A DNA stretch of 64,000 nucleotides from Halomonas sp. 7T (lineage in GTDB: Bacteria; Pseudomonadota; Gammaproteobacteria; Pseudomonadales; Halomonadaceae). The position numbers and the translations under genes are program-made. Shown here piece by piece: positions 7,984 to 17,803 of the stretch. The DNA is taken from NCBI RefSeq assembly GCF_025643255.1, contig NZ_CP087112.1, positions 1,054,001 to 1,118,000 of the forward strand. The letters are read 5' to 3'. Positions within the stretch are counted from its first letter, which is position 1; every line of letters begins with the position of its first letter. The notes under the pieces were generated by a model. That model saw nothing but the letters and a program-made list of their open reading frames with translations, was not told the DNA's origin and did not search any database.

Positions 7984-9081
7984 ATGATCAAAAAGCTCTT
8001 TGAAAATTTTGTCCGCAAGGGAACAGACTGGCTATTTCGCGTTCATTCAATTGAAGCGATTATTTTAAAGTCGGCTTTTGGTGTGTTGTTAGCTGTTTTC
8101 GGTGTCCCACCATTTGTGGCATTTATCTTGCGTCTTATTCTGGGGGCTGTACCTGAAGAAATTTTGTCCGTACAAAAAACTTTCACTGATATCCACATCT
8201 TAATACTAGCAATCTGCTCTATTGCTATATTAATCGCGTTGGGCTTGATTGTTTATAGGGTTGTGAGCGATGCAAAAAACAACTTTAAGAAGAGAGTTGT
8301 AGTGGTTGAAGGTCGAGGACTTCGTGATGATGATGGTTCTCCACTTGATCAAGTAGTGAGAAAAAACACTAAAGGGCAAATTATCCCCGTTCTGCTTGAC
8401 TTGCGGAATCGTCTGGATGGAAAAGTCATCGAGCCCGAACGCGCACTAAGTGAGATTTATAGTGTGCACCGAACGATCCTTCAGCACAAAAAAAGTGCCG
8501 AAAGGAGCAGCCTGAAAGTCTTTTATGGTGGTCTAACATCTGTTCCTTATACTTTTCTAACAGGTGTGCTTTTGGACGATGAGGGAGTGATTGATCTATA
8601 TGACTGGGATCGAACGCGAGAAAACTGGCGTAAACTTGATGAAGAAGACGATGGAGCTGAATTTAGTGTAAATGGGGTCGAGAGGGTTATTCATGAAGAA
8701 GATGTGGTGATAGCACTTGCTTTCTCTTATGCAATTGACGACAAAAACTTAAAAAGTACATTTAATTATCCCACTGTGAGGCTTACTCTCGATGGCATGT
8801 CCTCAGACGCACATTGGTCTCGCGAAAAACAAAATCGCCTGGCACAGCAATTCTTTGAAGTTGTCAAGCAACTCAGTGAGCATGATGTAAAACGCATACA
8901 TTTAGTTCTGGCAGCGCCAAACAGCGTGGTTTTCACATTTGGGCGTCGTTACGACAAACGTAACCTACCTGAACTGATTGTCTATCAGTATGAGCGTGGC
9001 AAAAAGCCAGCCTATCCTTGGGGTGTTTTGATGCCTGTTGCTGGCGTTGATAATGCTCAGATATGTTATATAGATAGATAA
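7984..9081 (+). CDS. CBASS effector: two-TM SAVED protein (Cap14-like)
   Basis: A 365-residue membrane effector. Two hydrophobic segments (residues about 26-56 and 71-94) anchor it, followed by a cytoplasmic part. The C-terminal third matches the SAVED ligand-sensing fold: the strand HLVLAAPNSVVFTFGRR (306-322), then ELIVYQYERG and the closing PAYPWGVLMP. In known systems SAVED domains bind the cyclic oligonucleotide made by the CD-NTase, and the transmembrane part then damages the inner membrane so that the infected cell dies. It follows cap3 by 36 bases, with a GGTGGTGAG stretch upstream. The 2TM-SAVED layout is the one named Cap14. Ligand identity is not known. Confidence 0.85.
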   Translation: MIKKLFENFVRKGTDWLFRVHSIEAIILKSAFGVLLAVFGVPPFVAFILRLILGAVPEEILSVQKTFTDIHILILAICSIAILIALGLIVYRVVSDAKNNFKKRVVVVEGRGLRDDDGSPLDQVVRKNTKGQIIPVLLDLRNRLDGKVIEPERALSEIYSVHRTILQHKKSAERSSLKVFYGGLTSVPYTFLTGVLLDDEGVIDLYDWDRTRENWRKLDEEDDGAEFSVNGVERVIHEEDVVIALAFSYAIDDKNLKSTFNYPTVRLTLDGMSSDAHWSREKQNRLAQQFFEVVKQLSEHDVKRIHLVLAAPNSVVFTFGRRYDKRNLPELIVYQYERGKKPAYPWGVLMPVAGVDNAQICYIDR

Positions 9082-9406
9082 AAAGCTTAATTCGATTAGT
9101 CTTTTTGCTTAGCAACAAAAGTTTTTATAGACCAAGCATTACCAGTAAACATCGTTAGCTTCTCAAGCCACTTCATACAATAGGGCTGAGCTACTAGCTT
9201 ATATATAAAACTGAAATAGGCCATCCTGGATCCTGTTGTTGATTACAAGGTATCCAGCTTCGGCAGATCTCTGACGATCGCCTGAGTCCTGAGGCTAGCC
9301 GTAACCTTCCGCAAAAATAGCTCAAGTGGGTAGCGAGCATTTCCTATGGTGTCGATTGAACCGTCCCGGCTTTACCGGAGACTCCATATCTTGAGAGGAT
9401 GGAGTT

Positions 9407-10623
<1,217 letters not shown>

Positions 10624-10993
10624 CTCAAACAAACCGGTCTCCGGAATAACCGGGGCGGTTCAGATCGCTCAATCGTTGGTGTCATTGACGATGCCCGATT
10701 TCTTACCAGTGGTAATCGCCTGATGTTCCATGACCCACTCCAGTGCTAGCTTACCGTTCACGAAGTAGCTGTATGCTTCTTCAGGCATATTTTCGATGGT
10801 AATTTTATCGTTGTAGATAACCTTGGTTTCTTGGTGATGATGTTCCACTGTACAACTACTGTGCCCTTAGATATTTTAATAGTAAGCTAAATAAATATCA
10901 GAAAGGTGGGCGTAAAAATGGTGCGACTTTCTCTAATTTAGTGGATGGTAACAATCTAGGTATATAGCTAGCTATCAAGAAATTGGAGGAAGG

Positions 10994-11872
10994 ATGCCTG
11001 CCCTTGTCCCAGAATTGGTGAATGCGGCAATTGATACCTCGGTATCTTCTAGTGATTTGTTGCGCCGGGCACTGGTCGTTGCACGGCGTTTAGCTGTGCC
11101 CGAACTGGTTGACTGGATCAGTAGTGAGTTGAACGGCTATTACTCTGAAGAGGTGCCTGACTATCGCCGTGTGAGGGGGCAGTTGATGGCCGAGAATCCA
11201 ATCAATGGCCCGATCCCTTTTTTTGCGTCGCCAGAAATGGCTGAGTTGTTGACAGACTTCAAGGTGCGGCAGCCAGTACCTGAACTGATGCAGCTTATGC
11301 AAAGCACAACTGGTATTTACAGCCACTTCCCGGCCGATATCGAGCAAGCGCTGATGCAGATGATGCGTAAGACAAACGGTATGGCCATGCGCCCGGTGCT
11401 CAGGTTTTCCTCCGTACAGGTGCAGGGTGTCATCGAGAATGTTCGGAACCGGGTTCTTGAGTGGGCGCTCGATCTGGAGACCAAAGGTGTGCTTGGGGAG
11501 GGCATGACATTTACGCAGCAGGAGAAAGAGACCGTGCAACAGCAGCATTATCACTTCGGGGACGTAAGCGGCTCCCAAATCCAAATCGGTTCGAATAGCA
11601 CCAACCAGACCCAGACAGATGGTGACATGGCAGCTCTCTCAGCATTGATTGAGTTACTGCGCGAAGCCATCCAGCAGGGACGCATGGAGGCTGATTTGCG
11701 CGAGGAGTTACAAGCAGAGCTGGCGACATTGCAGGCTCAGGCAGCGTCACCGAAGCCCAAGTGGGCCATCATCAAAGCGACCGCAGGAAGTATCAAAGCC
11801 GTATTGGAAAGCGCGTCAGGTGGTGTGCTTGCGATCCAAGCTCAGACGTATCTGAAGACACTGCTGGGATAG
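10994..11872 (+). CDS. AbiTii-domain protein with RHIM-like motif
   Basis: A 292-residue protein. Residues 1 to about 75 match the AbiTii domain (LLRRALVVARRLAVPELVDWISSELNGYY, then VPDYRRVRGQL), a family named for abortive phage infection. A central helical region leads to residues 186-206, HYHFGDVSGSQIQIGSNSTN, a Gly/Ser/Asn-rich stretch with an Ile-Gln-Ile-Gly core like that of RHIM amyloid motifs. The C-terminus (211-292) is helical and ends in an amphipathic segment. The start follows a strong GGAGGAAGG site. It is monocistronic and next to CBASS and restriction remnants, which supports a defence role. The mechanism is not known, and the RHIM comparison is by eye. Confidence 0.65.
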   Translation: MPALVPELVNAAIDTSVSSSDLLRRALVVARRLAVPELVDWISSELNGYYSEEVPDYRRVRGQLMAENPINGPIPFFASPEMAELLTDFKVRQPVPELMQLMQSTTGIYSHFPADIEQALMQMMRKTNGMAMRPVLRFSSVQVQGVIENVRNRVLEWALDLETKGVLGEGMTFTQQEKETVQQQHYHFGDVSGSQIQIGSNSTNQTQTDGDMAALSALIELLREAIQQGRMEADLREELQAELATLQAQAASPKPKWAIIKATAGSIKAVLESASGGVLAIQAQTYLKTLLG

Positions 11873-11966
11873 TTACATTATGTAGGGTATTGATTTATAG
11901 AGATAAACTTTCTATGTTTGGGCCTGTTTTTTGTAAATCGCTTAAACACTTTTAAAACTAACACCG

Positions 11967-12209
11967 CTATTGTGAAGACGTGGAGCTGCTAGTGTCAGCA
12001 CGTGGAAAGAGGTCAGCGACCTCAATGCCGAGCGCGTCACTGATCTGATAGATCTTAGTCAGGGTAATGTTCTTCTCACCGCGCTCTATGTGGCCCATGT
12101 AACTGCGATCAATCCCAGACAGTGCAGCCATGCTTTCCTGGGATAGCCCTCTACTTTTACGAATCTCTCTGACCCTCTGGCCGAACGCCACCAGCTTCTC
12201 GTTCCGCAT
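11967..12209 (-). CDS. XRE-family HTH transcriptional regulator
   Basis: An 80-residue Cro/CI-type repressor. The HTH spans residues about 9-62: VREIRKSRGLSQESMAALSGIDRSYMGHIERGEKNITLTKIYQISDALGIE (quoted only to show the scaffold in two parts: SRGLSQESMAALSG and RSYMGHIERGEKN). The ATG at 12209 follows a GGAGCAGGA stretch; an upstream TTG is also in frame. It has no dimerisation domain, only a Ser/Thr tail. It is divergent from the unknown gene at 12296, with a perfect palindrome between them, so it probably represses that gene and itself. Confidence 0.85.
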   Translation of the reverse strand: MRNEKLVAFGQRVREIRKSRGLSQESMAALSGIDRSYMGHIERGEKNITLTKIYQISDALGIEVADLFPRADTSSSTSSQ

Positions 12210-12219
12210 CTGTCCTGCT

Positions 12220-12234
12220 CCATCCAAAGGATGG
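12220..12234. promoter_or_regulatory. Palindromic operator candidate of the XRE regulator
   Basis: CCATCC-AAA-GGATGG is a perfect 6-bp inverted repeat with a 3-bp centre, just upstream of the regulator's ATG and 62 bp before the divergent gene. Size and place suit a Cro/CI-type dimer site. It overlaps the regulator's leader, which fits autoregulation. Inference from position and symmetry only. Confidence 0.45.
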
Positions 12235-12295
12235 AACTATCACGGGGCACTGGATACAATTCCACGGACTATGATTCCCATTTGGAGCGGCCTGG

Positions 12296-13444
12296 ATGAA
12301 GTTGGAAATAATCACTGATGATGAGCAGGGCGCGCATATCTGCGGGGAATACTGGAGGCAGTCTGAAGACGGCGAGTTTGTCTTCAAAATTAGCGAAATA
12401 GCGACCGCTAATTCAATGAAAACACACGAGGTCAGTAAGTTCGTCGAACAGCATGCTTTCGTATGGCTGGAAGATATCTGCTGTGGTCGTTGCAGACAGC
12501 CATACCGCTTTGGTACTCGCAGCCAGTATCAAGACCGCCGATGGCTTCGGGAGCGGGTCTGTAGTGCATGCTTAAAAGCCGAACGACAAGCCATTGCTGA
12601 CGAAAAGCAAGAGTTGCTTCTGAAAATGCGGCAGACAGCTAAAAGCAACGTACCAGACCTAGCAACGCTAGCCCTGAAAAGCAAGATCTATCTACTAGCG
12701 GCGATTCAGGCGTTAGGCGATGAAGAACTTGCTACTATAGAACCACTTAACGATTATCCCACTTGCACACTGTCGCCGGATCCTGTCTATGATCATAAGG
12801 TGCTTCAGCATTTGATTGATCACAATCTATTGTTGATTTCCCTAGATACACGTCTTGAGGTGATCGAGCTTCATGAAGATGGTCAGTTGAGTATCGACCT
12901 TGGAGCATGCGCATTTAACCTTCCCTTTGATGCCGACCAAGTCACTGCACTTATCAATAAGTTTTTTGATGAGGAAATCGCACACAGCGTCAAGCAATCT
13001 CCCGAATTTAATGCACTATGTAAGGAAGCCCAACTGAACGAGTGCATTGGTTTCTTGAAGGTTATGCTTGAAGAGCATCAGCTGTACTTGTCGCCGGGGG
13101 AGAAAAGCCGCCAGATGCTCAGCAGGTGCCTAGAGCATTTTAGTGTAGCCCAGGTCTATAACTTCATTTGGCGGGCCGCCAAGGACGCCGCTGCCTATTA
13201 TATGCGTAGCTCTATCAGCAAACGGCAGGCAGCTAACTCGGTTGTTGGGAACATTTCACGGAGTATGGAGCGTGCCCTGGCCAATGAATGGGAAGTGAAG
13301 CCATTTGGTAGGAACTATAACCTTCCGCAGTCCTCATTGAGCCGTGTCATCTTCAATATGATTCTGGGCACTGACGACGGCGGTTTTACTTACCGATTAG
13401 CCGACGTTTTTGAGAAGAGTGACCTGTACGAACAGAGCGTTTGA
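12296..13444 (+). CDS. Unknown protein with putative zinc ribbon
   Basis: A 382-residue protein I cannot assign to a family. Residues 62-92 contain two Cys pairs (CGRC at 63-66 and CSAC at 89-92) spaced like a zinc ribbon, after an N-terminal region (residues 25-60) that reads like a winged-helix or HTH (FKISEIATANSMKTHEVSKFV). The rest is mostly helical, without signal peptide or membrane segment; residues 295-345 are basic and Ser-rich. It is divergent from an XRE regulator within the defence cargo of the island. A defence or DNA-binding role is possible but is inference from location. Confidence 0.6.
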   Translation: MKLEIITDDEQGAHICGEYWRQSEDGEFVFKISEIATANSMKTHEVSKFVEQHAFVWLEDICCGRCRQPYRFGTRSQYQDRRWLRERVCSACLKAERQAIADEKQELLLKMRQTAKSNVPDLATLALKSKIYLLAAIQALGDEELATIEPLNDYPTCTLSPDPVYDHKVLQHLIDHNLLLISLDTRLEVIELHEDGQLSIDLGACAFNLPFDADQVTALINKFFDEEIAHSVKQSPEFNALCKEAQLNECIGFLKVMLEEHQLYLSPGEKSRQMLSRCLEHFSVAQVYNFIWRAAKDAAAYYMRSSISKRQAANSVVGNISRSMERALANEWEVKPFGRNYNLPQSSLSRVIFNMILGTDDGGFTYRLADVFEKSDLYEQSV

Positions 13445-13465
13445 GCAAGAATTAATATTGCTCAG

Positions 13466-13493
13466 GGCGTCCTTGTGTTGCACATAGGACGCC
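13466..13493 (+). terminator. Stem-loop after the unknown gene
   Basis: GGCGTCCT and AGGACGCC form an 8-bp stem around a 12-nt loop, 22 bp after the stop at 13444 and before the convergent topB end at 13540. There is no T-run, so termination would be weak or Rho-assisted; it could equally protect the transcript end. Confidence 0.4.
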
Positions 13494-13539
13494 AACCAGA
13501 TAAGCATTGAATCAACCGCGGTATGAGGTTTGTGCTGAG

Positions 13540-15450
13540 CTATTTTTTTCTAGCTGTTTTTCTTTTTCGCATCGGCTTCTTTCCCATTCCACGTAGAGCC
13601 GAGAAATCACCGCTTTCTACTTCAACGATTAGCGCTTTCAGGCCATCAGTGAGGGGCTGCATAAACTGCCCGTATCGCATCCGCTTCTCGCTGATGGCTT
13701 CAAGCTGAGACTCCCAATGTGCGGTCATATCAGGAACAACCATTCGTTTAGGCAGACTGTTCACAAGATGCTTTCCTGCGTCTGTCGAGTGTATTTCCTT
13801 GCCTTTCTTTGTCAGAAACTGCCGTTTGAACAATAACTCGATGATCCCTGCACGGGTGGCTTCCGTGCCGAGCCCGTCCGTATCCCTGAGCACTTTTTTA
13901 ATTTCAGGGTCTGATACGTACCTCGCTATTCCCGTCATGGCGGAGAGTAATGTTGCATCTGTGAAGCGTTTCGGGGGGCTGGTTTGTTTCTCGTCCATTT
14001 TGCCGTCGATGCAGGTAACAGGATCTCCAGTCTTAACGTTGGGAAGAGCCACTGAGGAAAATTCAGCGTCTTGCTTTGGGGTCTTTTGAGGAGGCAGCAG
14101 CGCCTTCCAGCCGTTAGAAATAACTGACTTCTGTTTGGCAACGAACAATCCACCTTCCACCTCGCTGTCGATTTGGTGCTCTGCATACTCAAACGGCGGG
14201 TAAAATTGCATCAGGTACTGGCGGGCAACTAGCTCGTAGATATTCTTCTCATCCTGAGACAGGCGATCAGCTGGAACTGCCCTGGATGTTGGTATAATTG
14301 CGTGGTGCGCGCCTACCTTAGCATCGTTCCACGCCTTACTCTTTAGGTCGAGGTCAGCCTTTTGAACGCTATCAGAAAGCGCCGCCGATGTTTTGGCTAT
14401 CGACTGAGCCACTGTTTGGCGTTCAGTGTAATGGCCTTTGGGTAGATACCGACAGTCTGACCGCGGGTAGGTGATCAGCTTATGGCGTTCATATAACTGT
14501 TGGCATATGTCCAGAGTCTTCTGGGCGTTTAGATTGAAACGCTTTGATGCATCAATTTGCAGTGATGAAAGACTATAGGGCAGGGGGGCAGGCTGTTTTT
14601 TCTTGTCGCGTTTGACTGCGATGACGTTGCCTGAATGTCCGACTACCTTTTGAAGAACGACCTCTGCAAGCTTTCGTGAAAGCACACGGCCTTCCTCGTC
14701 CATGTAAGGCTCGCAAGCAGTACTAGGCTTCCACTTAGCTGTAAAAGACTCACCAGCCACTGTCTGAAGCGTTATGAAGACCTCATAAAATGGCTTGGTT
14801 ATAAAGTTTTCGATTTCTTGGTCTCGGTGAACGACCAATCCCAATACAGGCGTCTGTACTCGGCCAATCGACAAAACGCCGTTGTACCCAGCGCTTTGGC
14901 CAAGCAGGGTGCAAAGGCGGGTCATATTAATACCATAGAGCCAATCGGCCCTTGCCCTTGCTAGGGCGGATGTTGCTAACGGTATGAAGTCAGTATTCTT
15001 GCGAAGATCATTCAATGCCTTCTTGATAGCACCAGGGTTCATATCGTTGACGAGACAGCGCAATGTGGCTTCGCGTTTTGCCTTATTCACACCTGAATAA
15101 TTGATCACTTCATCGACCAGGATCTGACCGACGCGATCAGGGTCACCCATATTGACCAATTGGTCAGCTTCTTTGATCAGTTTTTTGACAGCATTAAACT
15201 GTGAGCGGGTTTGGCTTTTGATTTGATGTTTCCACTCGACTGGGATAATTGGCAGGTGCTCTTTTTTCCACTTTTTGTACTCAGGGTCATAAGCATCTGG
15301 CTCAGCCTGCTCCAATAAGTGACCAATACACCAGGTTACAACATCACCATTAGCCACCCTGATAAACCCATCACCTTTCTGGTGGGGTTTGGGAAGCACA
15401 TCTGCAACTGCGCGTCCGACACTCGGCTTTTCGGCAATGTATAGAATCAA
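13540..15450 (-). CDS. topB: Island-borne DNA topoisomerase III
   Basis: A 636-residue type IA topoisomerase, close to the usual length of TopB. The TOPRIM domain (1-150) has Glu7 in AEKPS and Asp103/Asp105 in GDPDR. Position 107, a metal-binding Glu in the family, is Val (codon GTC). The catalytic tyrosine is Tyr328 in LITYPRSDCRYLP. The start is TTG, overlapping the TGA of the preceding small gene, so it is translationally coupled as the last gene of the recombinase operon. The C-terminus is basic (KPMRKRKTARKK) and lacks zinc ribbons. It probably processes recombination or replication intermediates of the island and may replace the host topB that the island breaks at 22685. Whether Val107 allows full activity is unknown. 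Confidence 0.9.
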   Translation of the reverse strand: MILYIAEKPSVGRAVADVLPKPHQKGDGFIRVANGDVVTWCIGHLLEQAEPDAYDPEYKKWKKEHLPIIPVEWKHQIKSQTRSQFNAVKKLIKEADQLVNMGDPDRVGQILVDEVINYSGVNKAKREATLRCLVNDMNPGAIKKALNDLRKNTDFIPLATSALARARADWLYGINMTRLCTLLGQSAGYNGVLSIGRVQTPVLGLVVHRDQEIENFITKPFYEVFITLQTVAGESFTAKWKPSTACEPYMDEEGRVLSRKLAEVVLQKVVGHSGNVIAVKRDKKKQPAPLPYSLSSLQIDASKRFNLNAQKTLDICQQLYERHKLITYPRSDCRYLPKGHYTERQTVAQSIAKTSAALSDSVQKADLDLKSKAWNDAKVGAHHAIIPTSRAVPADRLSQDEKNIYELVARQYLMQFYPPFEYAEHQIDSEVEGGLFVAKQKSVISNGWKALLPPQKTPKQDAEFSSVALPNVKTGDPVTCIDGKMDEKQTSPPKRFTDATLLSAMTGIARYVSDPEIKKVLRDTDGLGTEATRAGIIELLFKRQFLTKKGKEIHSTDAGKHLVNSLPKRMVVPDMTAHWESQLEAISEKRMRYGQFMQPLTDGLKALIVEVESGDFSALRGMGKKPMRKRKTARKK

Positions 15451-15923
15451 CTCTGTTTACCTCGCTCAAATTCAACGACTTTCACTTTGTTCAGCTCAGC
15501 CTGAAGGGCTTCTATTTCCTCAAGTGCCTCATAAAGAGAGAATTCTAAATTGGCATTTCGTGCGATAACTTGGTCACAGAATTTTTTGATGTCGTCTCGT
15601 TGTGATCTGTAACGTTCTTTAAGCTCACGTTCTTTATCTCTTTGGGCTCTAAGCCTATCTACAGAAACTTTAACTTTAGTTGAGGAAGAAGCCGACATTC
15701 TTGATTTGTGTTTATCAATTTCACGCCGTGCTCTTTCAACAAAGTCATCGTAATAGTATATTCCACCAGAGCTAAGGCCAGCTTCCTTGTTTATTCGACT
15801 TAAATTCAATTTTCCGTCATTGGGAGTTCTTTCAGGATTGCCATCGATTAAGCGCTGAAGAGCATCTTCAAGCCTTTGCTTGGTTATTTCACCCCGCTCA
15901 GAAGGTGTGTTTTGGATGCCCAC
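15447..15923 (-). CDS. Small HTH/coiled-coil accessory protein of the recombinase module (TnpC/GmtX-like)
   Basis: A 158-residue protein. The N-terminal half has an HTH-like stretch (LNLSRINKEAGLSSGGIYYY) resembling the small accessory proteins of Tn554-type modules. Residues about 85-150 are a charged coiled coil (KERELKERYRSQRDDIKKF, then LYEALEEIEALQAELNKVK). The start is GTG at 15923 behind GAGGAA, two bases after the stop of the third recombinase, and it overlaps topB by four bases. Position and build match the small third protein of Gamma-Mobile-Trio islands (GmtX), but this was not checked by search. Likely a DNA-binding helper that directs the recombinases to the island ends. Confidence 0.65.
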   Translation of the reverse strand: MGIQNTPSERGEITKQRLEDALQRLIDGNPERTPNDGKLNLSRINKEAGLSSGGIYYYDDFVERARREIDKHKSRMSASSSTKVKVSVDRLRAQRDKERELKERYRSQRDDIKKFCDQVIARNANLEFSLYEALEEIEALQAELNKVKVVEFERGKQS

Positions 15924-15925
15924 GT

Positions 15926-17803
15926 TTAAAATTCCTCTTTGCTAAATGCTACAAAATCGAGGTTGTGTTCTGAAAGAACTTTCTCAATAGAGCGAATCTC
16001 ATAATATATTTTTGACATTATGTTGGGTATATCTATGCCGCTCGAATAAATTTCATTATATTTTATAATTAATTTATCTCTTACAGTAACCAATGACTTG
16101 GCTTTTTCAACCGTAACCACCTTATATTGACAAACGGCCATATCACAAATTCTATCACAATCTGGATTCGTGCAATATCCACCAGGATGCTCGATGATAG
16201 ATAAGCGTCCTTCCTCAACTTGCTTGCGTATCTCTTCTTTACTTAGATATATAGTGGAGTCTCCTTCCGCTCGAAGGTTTTTAATCCTCTTCCCTTCTGG
16301 GCCTGCTAACGTTTCAGCTTCATTGTAAAGGTGATAGAAAATATCAGTCATATAATTTTTGTTTTCACCTGCTATTTCGTCTTGAAGCTCGTTGTCAATC
16401 ATCATGTCAAGATAAGAAGCAATGTTAGCTTGGTTTGCATACCAGGAAGTCATCGCTATATTCATATGCTTAAATTGATATTTAATATCTAGTAAAGATG
16501 AAAGTTTGTTGCGTACCAAGTAAACAGCAAATGTGCGACGGAAAGCATGAGGGTGAATATGCAGTCTCTCACCAATTTTAAGCTCGCCTTTCCTGGATGG
16601 GTTTAAAGTATTAAATTCATAAACGTCATCTTTTGTTGCAAGACAATCTAGTGAGCGTATGAAGGAATTAAGCGAATGAAATATTGACTGTCTTCCAGCA
16701 TTAGGCTTCTTTGCGGTTGAGTGTGGTAGTGTAACGAATAAACTATCCGCATCTTTTAGAAATTTATTGCGCTCATCTACGTGCTTTATATCCGACGCCT
16801 GATTTTTCCATCCTTCGCGTGCAAAGCTAAAAGCATCCCATAGTAATTCAATAGCTTTCTTAACTGCAGGTATGGTTACCCATGAGATGGTTCGTTCGAC
16901 ACCACCAAGGTTGGGTTTAGTGTGAATTCCATTTAGCACAGACACCGTCATACCAGCATATTTTTTCTCTTGATATGATTCCAAGTTAAATGATTTTATT
17001 TCAGCGTCTCTACAGCCCGTAAATGCAGCGATAACAATGTAGCAGGCTCCCCTTAGTTTTGAGAGCCAATGACCACTATAATCAAATTCAATATCTATGG
17101 CTGACAGATCAAAATTTAAATTTTTAAGCGCATGTTTTCTGGATGATATGCTTGAAGTATATCGACCTGTTAGTCTTTCATACTCAGTAATGAAGTCGGC
17201 GTAAGCAGAAGATATTTCATGCCTATAGGGGTAATACACTTCAACTAAGTTTAGAGACTCTCTATAGTAAATGGTGGCGATACGCTCTGGCAAACATATT
17301 GCCTGAGAAATATTATCACCACTACTTGACAAATATCTTGCTAAGTTATCAGCGCTACCTATATTTCGGATTATTAATTTTTCAGCATATAGATGAGAAA
17401 TGAAAATTAAATTATTTTTCCATGTTTTATATTTTAGTTTTCTATTCTTTGCTTGATCTATAACTTTTCGATAGTTTTTGTCTTCATCAATGAATTCATA
17501 TGAATAGCCATTGCATGCTGTTATACATTTTTCAAAAATAACTGCCCCTTCAATGATGTTTTTAATAGCGCTTTTTTTAGATTTGAGGGTTTTGTTTGTT
17601 ATGACCTTATATACAAGATGTTTAGTGGCTTTTTTGAATTCTCCTGACAGTCTGGAAAAAGAAACATCGAAGTTAAGAGACCACAAAATCCATTTGTCTG
17701 ACGAGTAGTAACTATATGGGTTTCCATCAGAATCAATAGATATGACTATATCATTAATAGACGTCGTCAATTCCGAATCTTTAGCCCTTGTTGTTTCATT
17801 CAT
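15926..17803 (-). CDS. Tyrosine recombinase, third of the module (GmtZ/TnpB-like)
   Basis: A 625-residue site-specific recombinase, much longer than phage integrases. The catalytic domain is in the middle third: first Arg in FTGCRDAEIKSF, HxxR in HPHAFRRTFAVYLVR, then His and nucleophile Tyr in FKHMNIAMTSWYAN. A Cys-rich segment follows (CTNPDCDRICDMAVC, about residues 535-550), likely metal-binding, then a helical tail. The start overlaps the previous stop as TAATG, showing coupled translation. DNA is AT-rich against the flanking chromosome. With its two sister recombinases it should cut and join the island ends. It is probably the GmtZ-like member, by order and size. Confidence 0.8.
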   Translation of the reverse strand: MNETTRAKDSELTTSINDIVISIDSDGNPYSYYSSDKWILWSLNFDVSFSRLSGEFKKATKHLVYKVITNKTLKSKKSAIKNIIEGAVIFEKCITACNGYSYEFIDEDKNYRKVIDQAKNRKLKYKTWKNNLIFISHLYAEKLIIRNIGSADNLARYLSSSGDNISQAICLPERIATIYYRESLNLVEVYYPYRHEISSAYADFITEYERLTGRYTSSISSRKHALKNLNFDLSAIDIEFDYSGHWLSKLRGACYIVIAAFTGCRDAEIKSFNLESYQEKKYAGMTVSVLNGIHTKPNLGGVERTISWVTIPAVKKAIELLWDAFSFAREGWKNQASDIKHVDERNKFLKDADSLFVTLPHSTAKKPNAGRQSIFHSLNSFIRSLDCLATKDDVYEFNTLNPSRKGELKIGERLHIHPHAFRRTFAVYLVRNKLSSLLDIKYQFKHMNIAMTSWYANQANIASYLDMMIDNELQDEIAGENKNYMTDIFYHLYNEAETLAGPEGKRIKNLRAEGDSTIYLSKEEIRKQVEEGRLSIIEHPGGYCTNPDCDRICDMAVCQYKVVTVEKAKSLVTVRDKLIIKYNEIYSSGIDIPNIMSKIYYEIRSIEKVLSEHNLDFVAFSKEEF

